Notes: generated by a model not told the origin, from the sequence alone. A DNA stretch of 64,000 nucleotides from Blasia pusilla (GCA_050084515.1 CM114272.1:39370001-39434000), one strand, 5' to 3'. Positions 10,661 to 21,350 are shown, numbered from the stretch's first letter. Made by a program: numbers and translations.

Positions 10661-11400
10661 CTCCTCAATATGGGCGCCGACATCAATCCGTCCTTGAGCA
10701 GCTGAAATACTCTCTCGTGCTTATCCCCCCAATGCCACTCCTGATCCACCTTGGTCACCAAGGTTAGCGACTTTGCAATTGACGTGAAACCCTTGACGCA
10801 CTGTTGATAGAAGTTTTCCAATCCCATGAATGCACAAACTCGACTCATATGTGTAGGGCGGGGAATCTGTGAAATAGCCTCTACCTTTGTCTGCTACAAA
10901 CCAAGGCCATTTGGGTATATTGTATGACCTAGGTACTCAATCTAGTCATAAAAGAACTTGCACTTGCATGGATGTAGCTTCAGCCCATGTAGCTACAGTC
11001 GTCAAAACACCTTTTCCAGATGTCGTTCATGCTCCTCAATCGTGACGCTTAAGACTACTATGTCATCATAGAACACCTAGAAAAATCAAGACCTGCCAAG
11101 ATCCTATCAATGACCCTCTATAACTCACCCAAAGAATTCTCTAGCCCAAATGGTAAGAAACACTACTGGTAGAAGCAATCCTTCCTGTTAGGATCCATGC
11201 CCCAAAATGCCATTTTTTGTCTGTCCTCCAATTTGATAGGCAGTTGATGGTATCTAGCTCGAAGACCCAACAAACTAAAGACCTATGCATACCCAATAGC
11301 ATCAAAGATCTCCTCAGGTGGGCACGGCATGCCTTGGCTTGAGCTCTGAATCACAACCCTCTCCATATCAATGTATTTGTAGGATCATCGAAAGATTGGC
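10660..11400 (-). pseudogene. Gypsy reverse transcriptase, degenerate
   Basis: Minus-strand frames carry FSLLGLRARYHQLPIKLEDR, then KMAFWGMDPNRKDCFYQ and FLPFGLENSLGEL, then RVIDRILAGLDF. These match the core of Ty3/gypsy reverse transcriptase (canonical FSTLDLRSGYHQ and FLPFGLKNAPAEFQ). The first catalytic Asp (LDL) is Gly here and the YIDD box is lost, reading CSMMT. The frame 10657-10848 covers the thumb and connection start (FMGLENFYQQCVKGF). Several stops are present, so it is inactive. Confidence 0.8.
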
Positions 11401-11478
11401 ATGTCGCTAGACAACTCAATGCGGATCCATGGACCCTTCAACGTACCCAAATCTTGCATGATGAATGAAAAATAACTC

Positions 11479-11844
11479 CTATAACTTCCTAGGAACTGAT
11501 GTATTTGGCGTTGCTCTCCTCCTCTCAACCATATATGGCTCCCAAGTCTCCATTTTGACTACGGTAGGACTCTGGGACGTTGGTATCGGTGGTTGCGACG
11601 TTGCAACCCCATCTCGAACAACATGACTCGACTGCTCCCTTGTAGTCAACTGCAACATCTCATCTCCTCCATGTGCAATACCCAGAATCACACTCGATGT
11701 TATGGCTATCATCTCTTGGCATATTTGCAAAACATCCCAAGCCGTCCAAGGCTGTCTCTCTCGACCATCCTCGGCATGTCGATCTCCTCGGATCTTATCC
11801 CCAACCACAGCCTCAACCATCTCGGTAGGTATGGGGCTCACCAA
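11479..11844 (-). pseudogene. Polyprotein linker between methyltransferase and reverse transcriptase
   Basis: An open frame of 121 codons without a recognised domain, rich in Thr, Ser, Glu and Gln (for example TSQPPIPTSQSPTVVKMETW). It sits between the end of the DNMT domain and the start of the reverse transcriptase, so it is inferred to be an inter-domain segment of the gypsy polyprotein. Confidence 0.45.
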
Positions 11845-11924
11845 TGCAATTGTTGTGATCTATCGCAACTTCATTTGACACTGTTCACCTACTCCTAAGC
11901 TAATGATCCATGTCAAGCGGTTCA

Positions 11925-13450
11925 GGTCCATCGCTTAACCGCTTGACGTCTTGATGCCTCTGATAATGACAGTACTGCCATCACTATTGTGGAAAATCCC
12001 ATTGCTTGCTCTCGCTCATCGGCATTGGGCTCCACCAATTGTTGCACTTGTTCATCCCAAATCAACGACCTCCTTGTATGCATAGGAAGCGGGAAAACTC
12101 ACAAACGTGGGAAAGGCTGCCCGTGGGATGCCAATCTTGTTGACCACAATCAACGGCGGTCAACAAGATGACCTTGTTGTATGCATACACATTACTACAC
12201 AACATACATCGTTGTCGACAAACAAACACACAAACACACACGATCCCATGCTAACTCATGGCATCCAAACAACGAGACAAGAAATACCAAAATATCTCCA
12301 ATTAAAATATGATCCAATCTCTCTCAACACCATACTCTCAAATGTGTACACTCTCTCTCAATGTCAAACCAAACCCACTCTCCAAATGAGAGGCTTGGAT
12401 TACATTCACAAGGCAAGGAACCATAGCTCCGCCGCCTCGTGTCAAGAGGTTCAACAAAGAGAGAATGAGCTCTCAAGTTCTCTCTCCTTGAGGTATACCC
12501 GCTTCCCTCTCCCAAGCTCTCTCCTCGGTAACATATGCTCGCAAGTCACCTCCTTGGCTCTTGACCTGCTCTAGCAAGTCAAGCGCCACTTCCCAAAGTG
12601 TAAATTGAACTCTGCCAAATATGGAAAATTACCCAAAATAGTAAGTTTCTATATATGGCTCCAAATGAGCCGAAACGAAGGGGAAACCTACTCTCTCAGG
12701 TTTCTCGGAAGCTCAGCAAGTCATCCTTGACCTCTCGAGCATGTCCTCCTCTACTTGCAAATGTGCTCTACCAGATCTCTCTGATCTATCCTAGAAAGTC
12801 GTAACAACCTGGATCTAGAATAGACTCCCCCAACAAATCGGAGGGGCGCTCCACTCTCGCATAAGCCCTCCGCAACACCTCATGTGGCGCCAAGTTGGTG
12901 CACCATAGATGCGGGCAATGTGCTTGTGATCCTACTCTAGCTGCATCCAAAAACATTTCTAGGCAAATCCATGCACGTACCTGATGTGCACTTGTCATCA
13001 CCCATGACCTCGAATGGCCCAAAATTGATACATTCTCCAGGATGTAAGTTGGAGAACAAGACTGATGCTCCTGCAAGTGTCCCAAGATCCTCATCATCTC
13101 CCAAAATAACCTGGATCGAGCGTTAACCAACCCGCTACCTCATCCAACACTCGACTGGCCTTGACACAACCCACATACAATGACCAAATCAATGGTCCCC
13201 ACCCGCTCTAAGTCCTACGCCCCTATCAATAAAATGTCCCTCAGTAGGGAACTCTGGTATCCACACACGGCAGACACAAACAACTTGTCAGGAAAACGGA
13301 GGCGTAACTATGCCACGTGTCATAGTAAAATGAATCTCATCAAGCTCAACATATGAATATTGTTGCATGCGCACTCCTGCTTGCAAAACAACAGCCAATC
13401 CAGTGTTGATCCCTCCAAAGAGATCCAACACTCGGATACCCTACCCTTGG
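11925..13450 (-). pseudogene. C5 cytosine DNA methyltransferase domain inside gypsy pol
   Basis: Would transfer a methyl group from S-adenosylmethionine to cytosine C5. Minus-strand translation gives the conserved motifs in order. Motif I is VLDLFGGINTGLAVVLQAGV (about 13440-13370), with an acidic follow-up YVELDE. Motif IV region is TIDLVIVCGLCQGQS, with the catalytic Cys codon at plus 13164-13166 but Leu before it. Motif VI is YILENV (about 13029-13045). A motif VIII-like segment is VGSQAHCPHLWCTNLAP. After a solo LTR insertion come FPTFVSFPASYAYKE (target-recognition end), EPNADEREQAMGF and EASRRQAVKRWT (motif X-like). Without the LTR it spans about 890 bp, near 295 residues, a compact single-domain size. 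Stops and at least two frameshifts make it dead. It lies between protease and reverse transcriptase. Confidence 0.85.
12175..12806. mobile_element. Solo gypsy LTR inserted in the DNMT domain
   Basis: The segment starts TGTTGTATGC and ends CGTAACA, giving TGTT/AACA termini. It is flanked by ACCT at 12171-12174 and again at 12807-12810, a 4-bp match consistent with a gypsy target-site duplication. The DNMT translation stops at LDPG on one side and resumes with the target-recognition text on the other. Parts of the LTR recur at 8800-9290 and 18700-19125, so it belongs to the resident gypsy family. It probably arose by LTR-LTR recombination of a nested element. Confidence 0.8.
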
Positions 13451-13849
13451 TGTGGCATCCAAGGGTGTAATAGTAGCACTCCCGGCTACCTTGAGTACGT
13501 TCCTCTAAACCATCATGCTCGCATGCAAATGTCTCACTCCATGCCGTCTGCACGTGCTCATCGGCCAAGCATCGAAGCTCCTCACTCAAGCCCCCACAAC
13601 AGCACCTCTCCTCCGCGGAATGATGCGACTACCATAACACTCCTCTCCCTAAAAGTATCATGCGTGGGTATGTCCTTTGCATGGACATGCCCCTCAATCA
13701 AATCACTAGGCCAAGTGATGGTGTTGTTGAATGTTGCTAATGTCACCATCTCTCCTGGCCGTCGCTCGATCACTCCACCCATGAATGGAATGGCTAACGA
13801 GCTAAGTCGCCAAACCTAACTGCCATCCTGGTGTTTAGGACGCTGACTC

Positions 13850-14175
13850 CTCCCAATAATCCACAAAAAATCCCATCGCATACAACACTGCATCTCCAAC
13901 AAAGACGTTATAGGACTCAACATCGGTCACTATCGCCTTGGCTGGCACCATGGACTCATCTGATGGATGTCCCAAGAAAATCCTCACCACAATCTCATGT
14001 CAGGTGATAAACTACATTGTACTTGCTCTACCCAAGGATATATGTATCTTGAATGGACAAGGCTCCACATCGGCCCTTGTCAGGCCCAATCTTGTAAATG
14101 CCGCCTTCCCCAACATCAAGGGTTGCGCTCATAAATCCAACAAGACGCATTGTGGACAAAAAATTTCCTCCTAGA
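13850..14175 (-). pseudogene. Gypsy aspartic protease segment
   Basis: The minus-strand text begins LLDLWAQPLML, corresponding to the D-[ST]-G-A catalytic site but with Leu-Trp at the second and third positions. It continues with LTRADVEPCPFKI, PSDESMVPAKAIVTD, FVGDAVLYAMGFFVDYWEES and TPGWQ. I recognise this layout from gypsy polyproteins of non-flowering plants. It sits directly upstream of the methyltransferase domain, with only about 400 bp of degraded linker between. Loss of the catalytic triplet means no activity. Confidence 0.7.
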
Positions 14176-14183
14176 CTCACCAA

Positions 14184-14970
14184 TTAGAAGACCTCTCCCT
14201 GGTTATCTAGCAACAGAACACTTGGCGACACCATGGCATGCTCAATCGAGGATCTAACGGGAATCTTTGCCATCCTTGTAGTCATAACCTGCCATGACTC
14301 TGAAGTGGACGGCCGAGGATAGGCTCCAAGGGCAGGTCCACCACCTCCTCTACAATCACCTCTGATCGTGAGGATGAGAGGTGATTGCAGAGGAGCGTGG
14401 AGTTGGTGAGAGTGAGCATGGATTTGGTGTTCTTGAGTCACGATCAGATGATCCTCGGGCTCCTCACGATCAAAGGTGATTGCATCCGCTACGCTCACAT
14501 AGCGTAGCGGCTAGCCAAAAAACCTTGAGAGTCGTACCTTTCAACATCGTAACATCAGAAGCAGAAAACAGTGGGGCGTGGTACATAGTAGTGGCCTCCC
14601 CCAACAATGTACTCAACACGGGCTCCGCTTGAGCATCTTCAATGAGAGTCGTCGCACTCTCTTCTTCCATCGTCCTCCGTGCCTACAAACCCACAACATC
14701 AACCCTCTGGAAACTCTGATTAGGACCCATCGATGGGGTCCTCATCGCCTTGGACAAAGTAAAAGATAGAGGAAGAGTGATTTGTTTCTTGGCTTCCCCT
14801 CTTTGTGGATCCAACTCTATGGCTGCTCCACGCGTAACAACAATGACTACCTCCATTTGTGCAACTGCGCACATCCAACCAGGATCTTCCATGTCTCTAG
14901 CTGCTCCGTAAGACGTCAATGCCAGAGCAACAATCTGCTGCTACAACTGATGTATCTGAGCAGCCATCTC
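14184..14970 (-). other. Degraded gag-protease spacer of the gypsy element
   Basis: Minus frames 14184-14498, 14470-14670 and 14683-14919 are short, overlap in different frames and show no recognised domain. Their position between gag and protease suggests they are the degraded spacer of the polyprotein. A 13-bp inverted motif (AATCACCTCTGAT with ATGAGAGGTGATT) occurs near 14353-14382. Confidence 0.35.
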
Positions 14971-15870
14971 AGCCTCATGTCTGACGTCTAAGTGATGGAC
15001 CTCTACCTCCTCTACGGGCAACTCCACCATCCCCTCGGGAAAATCCAACTCCTTGTCCCCCGACGGAACCACCTGGCGCACGACCTCTAGGCCCACCCGG
15101 ACCCGAAACTTGCTCTAGTGCCGTCTTTGGCCTTCGGTTTGGGCGTAACTCAGGATGTAGGCTGAAACACTTGGCGCGCGTATGACCATACCTCTCACAA
15201 TGGTCAGAGTGGTAAACTCTTGATGCAGAACCATCTCCTCTTCCATGTTGAGGCACACATCCACTACCATGAGGGATGCAATCCCCTAATGATGGGCTCC
15301 ACTGCATGCCCAACAAATAATCCCTTGGCGTTTGCTACTGCGCCGCATATGATGGTGGAGGTCGTTGTGGCATAGAATCCTGGTATCCTCCCTGAGCTCG
15401 GGGTGCCATAGTCCTCTCCTAAAATCCATGTTGGTGTAGTGGTGGTGCAGGAAATCGTGGCTGCTCTCGCGCAGATGGCTGCTACGCTCTCCTCAGCCAT
15501 GTTGCGCTCAATACTCTCCGCGGTCTAAAAAACATCTCTCAACGTATGTGAGGTGCACATAAGAAGTACCCCATCCCTCACCCATTTCCGTAGGTCTCGG
15601 TCCAACATTACGTACCACGCCTGGATAGCGTGGGACTCTATCACCCCCTAAGTGGCACTTATTAAACGACGCAAGGGAGTGCATGCCTTATGCAAACTCT
15701 GACCCGGCCGCCTATGGAAGTCCTAGATGCTTCGTAACTTCTCAGTCCGCATCCCCTCGTAGTTTTTCCATAACTCCGCAAAGAACTCAACCATGGGGTT
15801 GAAACTAAGACGAACCCGACTAGACAATGCAACTGCTCCACTCCAACTTACCCCAATAGAACAAATCATG
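14970..15870 (-). pseudogene. Gypsy gag with nucleocapsid zinc knuckle
   Basis: From the right the minus strand reads FNPMVEFFAELWKNYEGMR, then KACTPLRRLISAT, AIQAWYVMLDRDLRKWVRDG and MAEESVAAICARAA, typical of a retrotransposon gag. The knuckle HCERYGHTRAKCF lies at about 15165-15205. The CX4HX4C part is intact but the first Cys of the CCHC set is His or shifted. A Gly/Arg-rich tail follows (15060-15110). Gag would form virus-like particles and bind the element RNA. Frame breaks occur between 15500 and 15720. Confidence 0.75.
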
Positions 15871-15879
15871 GTTTTAATA

Positions 15880-16715
15880 ACTGGCTCATATGACTCATCT
15901 TAGTCATATATAACCATAAATGATTGGCAATGACTAGTCACTCATGGAGTCACAAAAGCCTAGTCATATACCATGCCATGACTAGAGTCATTAGAGATGA
16001 CTCATGGAGTTGTTTTGTTATATGACTGACAGATCATCAAGCCTTTGCACGTGTGAAAACATAGTCATATAGTATGATTGTCATATCAGCATGTGATGTG
16101 GCAGCTACATAAAGTGAACGAGGTATGTGCAGTCACGTGGTTATGAAGTTTTATGAGTGAGTCACATTCATCACTTGCCTTGTCTATATGATTGAGTCAT
16201 GAAGCATGACTCAGTCATATTGATCATTGTGACTTGCTTAAATAACTCGATATGACTGAGTCATACCATACACTTGACTCATGTTGATTAATTTCAATTG
16301 TCAGAATGACTTGAGATTATTGAGTCAAAAGATTCTAGTGAGTCATATTGATCACCTTAATTTGTCTAAATAACTTGAGATTATTAAGTCCTAAGTTTAT
16401 ACTAAGTCATATTGATCACCTTAATTTTTCTTAATGACAATAGATTATTGAGTCATAAGTTTAGGCTGAGTCATAGTGATCACTCTAGTTTATCTAAAGG
16501 ACTAAATGTGGATGAGTCATAGAGTATGACGAAGTCGTATTGATGAGTTTGGTATGGATAAATGACAACATATACGGGTCAAAAAATATGACCTAGTCAT
16601 AATGATGAGTTTTCAATACTTAAATGACTGATTTACATTAGTCATAAAATATGGACGAGTCATATTGATGGAGTTGCTTCATTTAAATGACTAGAGTTGC
16701 TTTAGATGATTCTTG
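15880..16715. repeat. Degenerate array rich in TGAGTCA/TGACTCA
   Basis: About 830 bp contain well over twenty copies of AGTCA/TGACT cores, many as TGAGTCAT. Toward the right they fall into a loose tandem unit of roughly 55-65 bp: TGAGTCATATTGATCACCTT, then AATTTGTCTAAATAACTTGA, then GATTATTGAGTCATAAG. No open frame is present. TGAGTCA is the GCN4/AP-1-type bZIP binding core, though regulatory use here is only a possibility. It adjoins the gag start of the gypsy element, where a leader and 5' LTR would be expected. Confidence 0.75.
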
Positions 16716-16719
16716 TAAA

Positions 16720-17285
16720 TGGTGTTTTGAGCTATAGTGTCAAAAGGACTTTTTTTTATAGTATGTCTAAATGGTAGTGAAGTTTATTTTTTAAAAGATT
16801 TAGAAGATAGGGGTTGTCCCACTAACAAGCTAGTCTTATACTAACTGAGAGTGAGATATGATAAAGTATTATGTAGCATGAATAAGTCTAATCTGAAATA
16901 TTGAGAAAATGCTAACATAACAATGGAATATGGAAAATGCATCAGCAAGCTACTGTTTTCATAGTTCAGCCCTTTGAAAAGGTTAATCCCCTTCAAAATT
17001 GCTTGTGAAACATCAATTACTTAGAGAAGTTGCAATAGTAGGAACAAAACCAATAAATCAGAAAGAAAATGGAAGAAAGAAAGTGCAAGCACAAACCACA
17101 GAGAAAGAGCAAGCACAAACTAGATAGAAAATGCAAGCACATACCATATTCATTATTATAACCAAGTGAAGTAAAGAGTAAAGCCTTTTCAGAATTGCAT
17201 GCCCAGAAAAGAGACGCAATAAATATCAACAATAGAAGTTGGGTTTAGAATGAACCAAGATATCTATCATAGGACTTTCTTCAAG
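16720..17285. other. AT-rich stretch without recognised genes
   Basis: The only open frame (17017-17232, minus) is a low-complexity Leu/Phe/Cys-rich translation of an AAAG-rich plus strand, with three spaced copies of GCAAGCACA. I see no supported feature. Confidence 0.35.
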
Positions 17286-17289
17286 TTTA

Positions 17290-17560
17290 CTTTAGGCCAA
17301 AGCATACTACTCCCAATAGCATCACCTAAGGTGTATTGGGGCGGCAGGTCTGCCTCATTTTCTTGCCACAGCTTATGATCCAGAAAAGCCAACTGAACAA
17401 ACTTCAAGTCTACTCGCACCAATCCGGGGGGGATTTCACTCCCATGGAATTTATCCAGTCCATGACCACACCATTGCCCAAAATGGTCATGTTGAGCTTA
17501 GGTTTGGTGAGTTGAACCTCATCTCCCACCCGGAGCTGCAAGCAACCCCGACAAGAGAGT
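17290..17560 (-). pseudogene. CACTA-type transposon protein C-terminal remnant
   Basis: The minus strand reads VQLTKPKLNMTILGNGVV, then a frame change, then IPPGLVRVDLKFVQLAFLDH, then WQENEADLPPQYTLGDAIGS and SMLWPKVNL. The block ending LGDAIGxxxxWP is characteristic of the C-terminus of plant CACTA accessory proteins (Ptta/En/Spm family). One frameshift near 17440 interrupts it. No matching N-terminal part is visible nearby. Confidence 0.5.
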
Positions 17561-17810
17561 CATCTGAGCGAACAGAAGCAAATAGATCATAGATTGACAC
17601 ATATCATACAACTATTTTTTACCTTGGTAAAGGACCAACCCTCTGAAGGTAGGGATTTTGAAAACTTTCTATATTCCACATAACATAAAAAGTCAGTTAT
17701 TGATCATTTATAATGCAAGATCAGAATACGACACATACCTACAGGTGAGGACCTGATGTTCATGGAAGATCAAAGAGTTCAGAATATATATAGAATGCTA
17801 TTTACCTTTC

Positions 17811-17939
17811 CTTTGTTCTTCTTGGTGCTCCCAGACTTCACATCGCTCTCTTGTTCACTACTTGTAGTTGGAAGGGTGTTGGTCGACACTTTAGTTAACC
17901 GTCTTTTCTTCTTGTGAGAGGCATCTTGCTTCCCTTGGA
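17811..17939 (-). pseudogene. Basic Ser/Lys-rich exon-like segment, probably of the same CACTA protein
   Basis: The minus-strand text QDASHKKKRRLTKVSTN followed by SSEQESDVKSGSTKKNKGK is an open, highly charged stretch. It lies upstream (to the right on plus) of the LGDAIG remnant. It looks like the disordered middle of the same transposon protein, separated by an intron-like AT-rich gap. Identity is inferred from position and composition only. Confidence 0.3.
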
Positions 17940-18445
17940 TGCCATGTAGCACCAAGAATGGAAATCCATCATATTATAAACTACTTTTCTGAGTTTAAAT
18001 GCATATAGGATGATAGTTGCAAAACATATACAAGGAAGGTTGTACCATGTCCCATGCTACAATATGCACTGATGGTTGGAAAAGATTAACAAGTAGTTGG
18101 TAAATTTTCTATTGTTCTAATTTTCTACACACATACCAACTTGAACTATCCGTACATGCTTATCGGACTCCCTTGACACCTTTTTAGTTGTTGCAACATT
18201 AGCCTAATCTTTCACATACTCTATCTGAACCTCAAAGCGACGTGCCATCACAACTTTATGAACACAATGTCAAATATTATTAACATGCTAGAAAATTATA
18301 CAAGAGAACAATGAAGAAAGGACTTCTTACATTCCTGATATTGGTTAAGATCACTTTCTGTTACTTTAGATCTCTTATTCTCCGAGAGCTTGTTGATCAT
18401 TTTAAACTCCACTCGTGAATCAAACGGGTAACAAACTAAGTCACC

Positions 18446-18625
18446 CATCACTTGACTACCATCCTAGTCTCTAGGACCCTGGCTACTCCTAGTAATCCAA
18501 GAAAATCCCATTGGGTGTAACACTGCTCGTCCAACCACAACGACATAGGAATCAAAATCACTCACTATCGCCTTGGTTGGCACCACAGACTCATCTGGTG
18601 GATGTCGTAGGCGAATCCTCACCAC
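18446..18625 (-). pseudogene. Second gypsy protease fragment
   Basis: The minus translation HPPDESVVPTKAIVSDFDSY and VGRAVLHPMGFSWI is clearly homologous to PSDESMVPAKAIVTD...VGDAVLYAMGFFVDY at 13850-13960. The DNA is also similar, sharing CACTATCGCCTTGG and GACTCATCTG. It is therefore a piece of another copy of the same gypsy family. It abuts the CT microsatellite and an LTR half on its right. Confidence 0.75.
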
Positions 18626-18629
18626 AACC

Positions 18630-18631
18630 CG

Positions 18632-18695
<64 letters not shown>

Positions 18696-18697
18696 CC
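18630..18697. repeat. (CT)n microsatellite, ~65 bp
   Basis: A nearly pure CT run with one CTAT interruption. The following sequence AAACTAAACCCACTCTCC matches the solo LTR at 12360-12380, where a short native CTCTCTCTC tract occupies the same place. The microsatellite therefore probably grew from a CT seed inside the LTR. Confidence 0.85.
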
Positions 18698-18699
18698 TC

Positions 18700-19125
18700 C
18701 CTTCAAACTAAACCCACTCTCCTAATGAGAGACTTGGGTTACTCACAAGGCAAGGAGGACCATAGCTTCACTACCTCATGCTAAGAGGTTCAACAAATAC
18801 AGAATGAGTTCCAAACCTCTCTTTCTCTCATTGGGTATATCCCTTCCCTCTCCATGCTAACATGTGCTCGTAAGTTACCTCTCTAGCTCTTGACATATTG
18901 TACGGGTTAAGGACCATTTTTCAAAAAATATAAATTCAACTATGTCCTTACTAGGAATTTAATCGTAATAGTAAATTACTCAATATAGCTCCAAATAACC
19001 CCAAAACAAAGGGGAAACCTACTCTTTTAGGTTACCCGAGGCCTCAACATGTCATCCTAGACCTTTTGAGGCTATCCTCTAATCTCCTTGAAGGCGCCTT
19101 ACAAATATTCGTTGATCCATTCCAA
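18700..19125 (-). repeat. Partial gypsy LTR
   Basis: Matches the right two thirds of the solo LTR at 12175-12806: AACCCACTCTCC, ACAAGGCAAGGA, AGAGGTTCAACAAA, CATGTGCTCGTAAGTTACCTC, and GCTCCAAATAACCCCAAAAC followed by AAAGGGGAAACCTACTCT. Divergence is visibly higher than between the other copies. The left third is missing, replaced by the CT run and the protease fragment. Confidence 0.7.
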
Positions 19126-19129
19126 ATAG

Positions 19130-19880
19130 ATGTATCATTTGCTATTGTTTGTATAACCAAATTTACTACACTTCCTAAATTTTCTTGCAAGGTGTCATGA
19201 TGAAAAACATATGAATTTTTCCTTTAGATCATACAAAGCTTGACATGTATCCACCTTTGAATGCTTATTTTTGGTCAATACAGTCGAATGGGAACTTGAG
19301 CAAACTTTAGGTTGCCATCGTGAGGAATGGCTCATCGTCGTTACCCGCCAGAATTGGAGCCCCTAGTCTGACCCCACGGGACACAAGTGAGTGGCCCTTA
19401 TAGGGCGTCTTACGAAGCGTCCTGTAAGATTTTTCCATTTTTTTCCATAGGGAACTAGATGAATACAAATTTTGAAGCTATAAGGGCACTCTTTAGCCAT
19501 ATAGCTAGCCTAATCATCCAACTCAGATACTCTATTTAAAGTTATACATGTACTCTGTACTTGTATAGCTTAAATTTTTTTACTATGGATAGAATTTGAT
19601 CTCCGGTGGATGGCTAGCACGTATGAGAGCTACGGGTTTTTCTACGGGAGGCCGTCTGCCCGGCTTGATATTTACGGAAGATCCCATTGGGAGATGTGAA
19701 GACGGCGTGCGTCTGTACGAAGCTTTCTGAAAGGTTTCATCATGCCATCCAAGTTGATCTGACTCCATTATGCGCGTCATCCTCCTACTCTCTCCCTCCA
19801 TCCATCACGCTGGGGGAGATATGTCCGTCAATTTGCGACACTACCATGGGACGATCGAAAAGACTTCAAGCAACCCCATT
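19130..19880. other. Intergenic, no recognised feature
   Basis: Short overlapping frames only (for example 19583-19801 minus and 19687-19944 plus), none recognisable. The stretch runs up to the left edge of the solo LTR at 19881. Confidence 0.35.
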
Positions 19881-20914
19881 TGTGTGGTGCACCTACTCCC
19901 CTCGAAATTCAATCTCTAGTGTTGTGGAAGCATACCTTCAGTAGGACACGTTCTCATTGTCGATCTATACCCAAACACACTCACGTTAGTCTGGTCTGGG
20001 TCAACCGGCCTTCCAACCCACCGAGTTCTCAACTTGGAACCTCATCAAGCTCAACCTTTCCTCATTCCTAGCTTCCCAACACGGGCAAGTCTTCCGAGAA
20101 TTGGGACATACTTTTTGGTTAGTCTAGGCAGTGCCACCCAAAACGGTGTTGCGCGCCTACAAGTCCCAACTGTCCAATGGATCTCACATGAGCTCCCAAC
20201 CCGAGATCCAACAATATGAGTCTTAGGTTGGAATCCATTAGGGACTTCCGAAATCCACTTTATTGGACTTGGTTCGGGTTTTGAATCCCAATGCCAAAAC
20301 TCCTGATCCATTCTGTGCCCTTGATTCGCCTCGTGACGCCCAAAGTGGGGTTCGAGTCCCAAGCACCCTTAGAGACCTTCCCCCTTACTAGTGCTTATGG
20401 GGATTCCGCACCCCCCCCTCTTACCTTTGGGGAAGAGGCATCCGGGCCCTTCTTTTTGGTCCTCAACATGATTCCATATACAATTTTTTTTGGAAAATAT
20501 CTCAGCCTCTGCTTGAGCGTTTGCCAAGATCTTTGGTGCATTGGAATTGAATTTGCAGAAGCTTTCCAACGCCACCTTATTTGTCCCAAATACGTGTTGG
20601 GACTCAAAGTTATGGTTGAAAATAAAAAAAAATCCCAAATGCTAGCCACGTCCCAAGTCCGATTCTAACCCATCGGCCACGTCTCGTCCGAGACTCAACT
20701 CCTCTCAAGTACGGGTTCATGTTTAGTTTCGATTTCCTAGTCGTGACTATAGACACATGAAACACTCAAAACACTAGCCTCGCTTGCGTCTCACACTTGT
20801 GTTTCCTAACTTGTCTATTCTTGACACTTCTCAAAAGCGCAAACCATCCTAGCGTGAGCCCGCTAGAGTCCGGATGTTCCGCTTGGTGCTCGTTTGGTTC
20901 TGAGGGCCGCGAAA
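19881..20914. mobile_element. Solo LTR of gypsy family 2
   Basis: About 1.03 kb colinear with the 5' LTR at 53858-54943. Shared blocks include CACCTACTCCCC, the GCCCAAAGTGGGGTTC core, CTTTGGGGAAG, CTTCTTTTTGG, ATATCTCAGCCTCTGCTTGA and GCAAACCATCCTAGCGTGAG. No internal domain flanks it on either side, so it is a solo LTR. The right edge, near CCGCGAAAA, is approximate and no clean target duplication was found. Confidence 0.8.
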
Positions 20915-21350
20915 ATTTGGTTGTATGGATGAATGAATCCAATGGACTGCAGGGGCGCCCGGTAGCCAACCAATAGCTTCCTTGTGGATCTTGGCCATCG
21001 AGTCGCCATGCAGATGCCAGAAGGTACCACGTAGGATGCGCTTGAATCTAGACGTGTCATTTCTCACGTCTCGACAACTCCATCCTTCCCACGCCATGGA
21101 TGGATTTCCAGTTGGCGATCGTTCTCCTTTCTCGCCGTCGTCCATCTATCCAGACCATCCCGGCGGACGCGTCAGGACGCCGACGTGGCTCTCGGGTATT
21201 CCTTACGATCTCTACAATAGTCGAGCTCCCTGTGCAGCCGCTGAATACAAATTATTCTGCACCTTCCTCAATCCTCCGATGACATTTGATGTGAAGTTTT
21301 AGTCGTCAGATTGAATTTTGTCCTTTCATGACCCCGTGTTAGTATTGACT

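Larger units (their letters stand above)
9451..15870 (-). mobile_element. Ty3/gypsy retrotransposon carrying a cytosine DNA methyltransferase domain
   Basis: Read on the minus strand from right to left, this relic has gag with a nucleocapsid knuckle (about 15870-14970), an aspartic protease segment (14175-13850), a C5 cytosine methyltransferase domain (13450-11925, interrupted by a solo LTR), a linker (11844-11479), reverse transcriptase (11400-10660), RNase H (10660-10200) and integrase (9942-9451). All parts carry stops and frameshifts. LTR-like sequence is present at 8800-9290; no matching 5' LTR is clear to the right, where other repeats have intruded. Retrotransposons with incorporated cytosine methyltransferases have been reported from charophyte algae and dinoflagellates. 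The element is old and inactive. Confidence 0.85.

Noticed and set aside
18464-18711. Open frames with Ser-Leu or Arg-Glu repeats
   Set aside because: They arise from the CT run and the protease fragment next to it.
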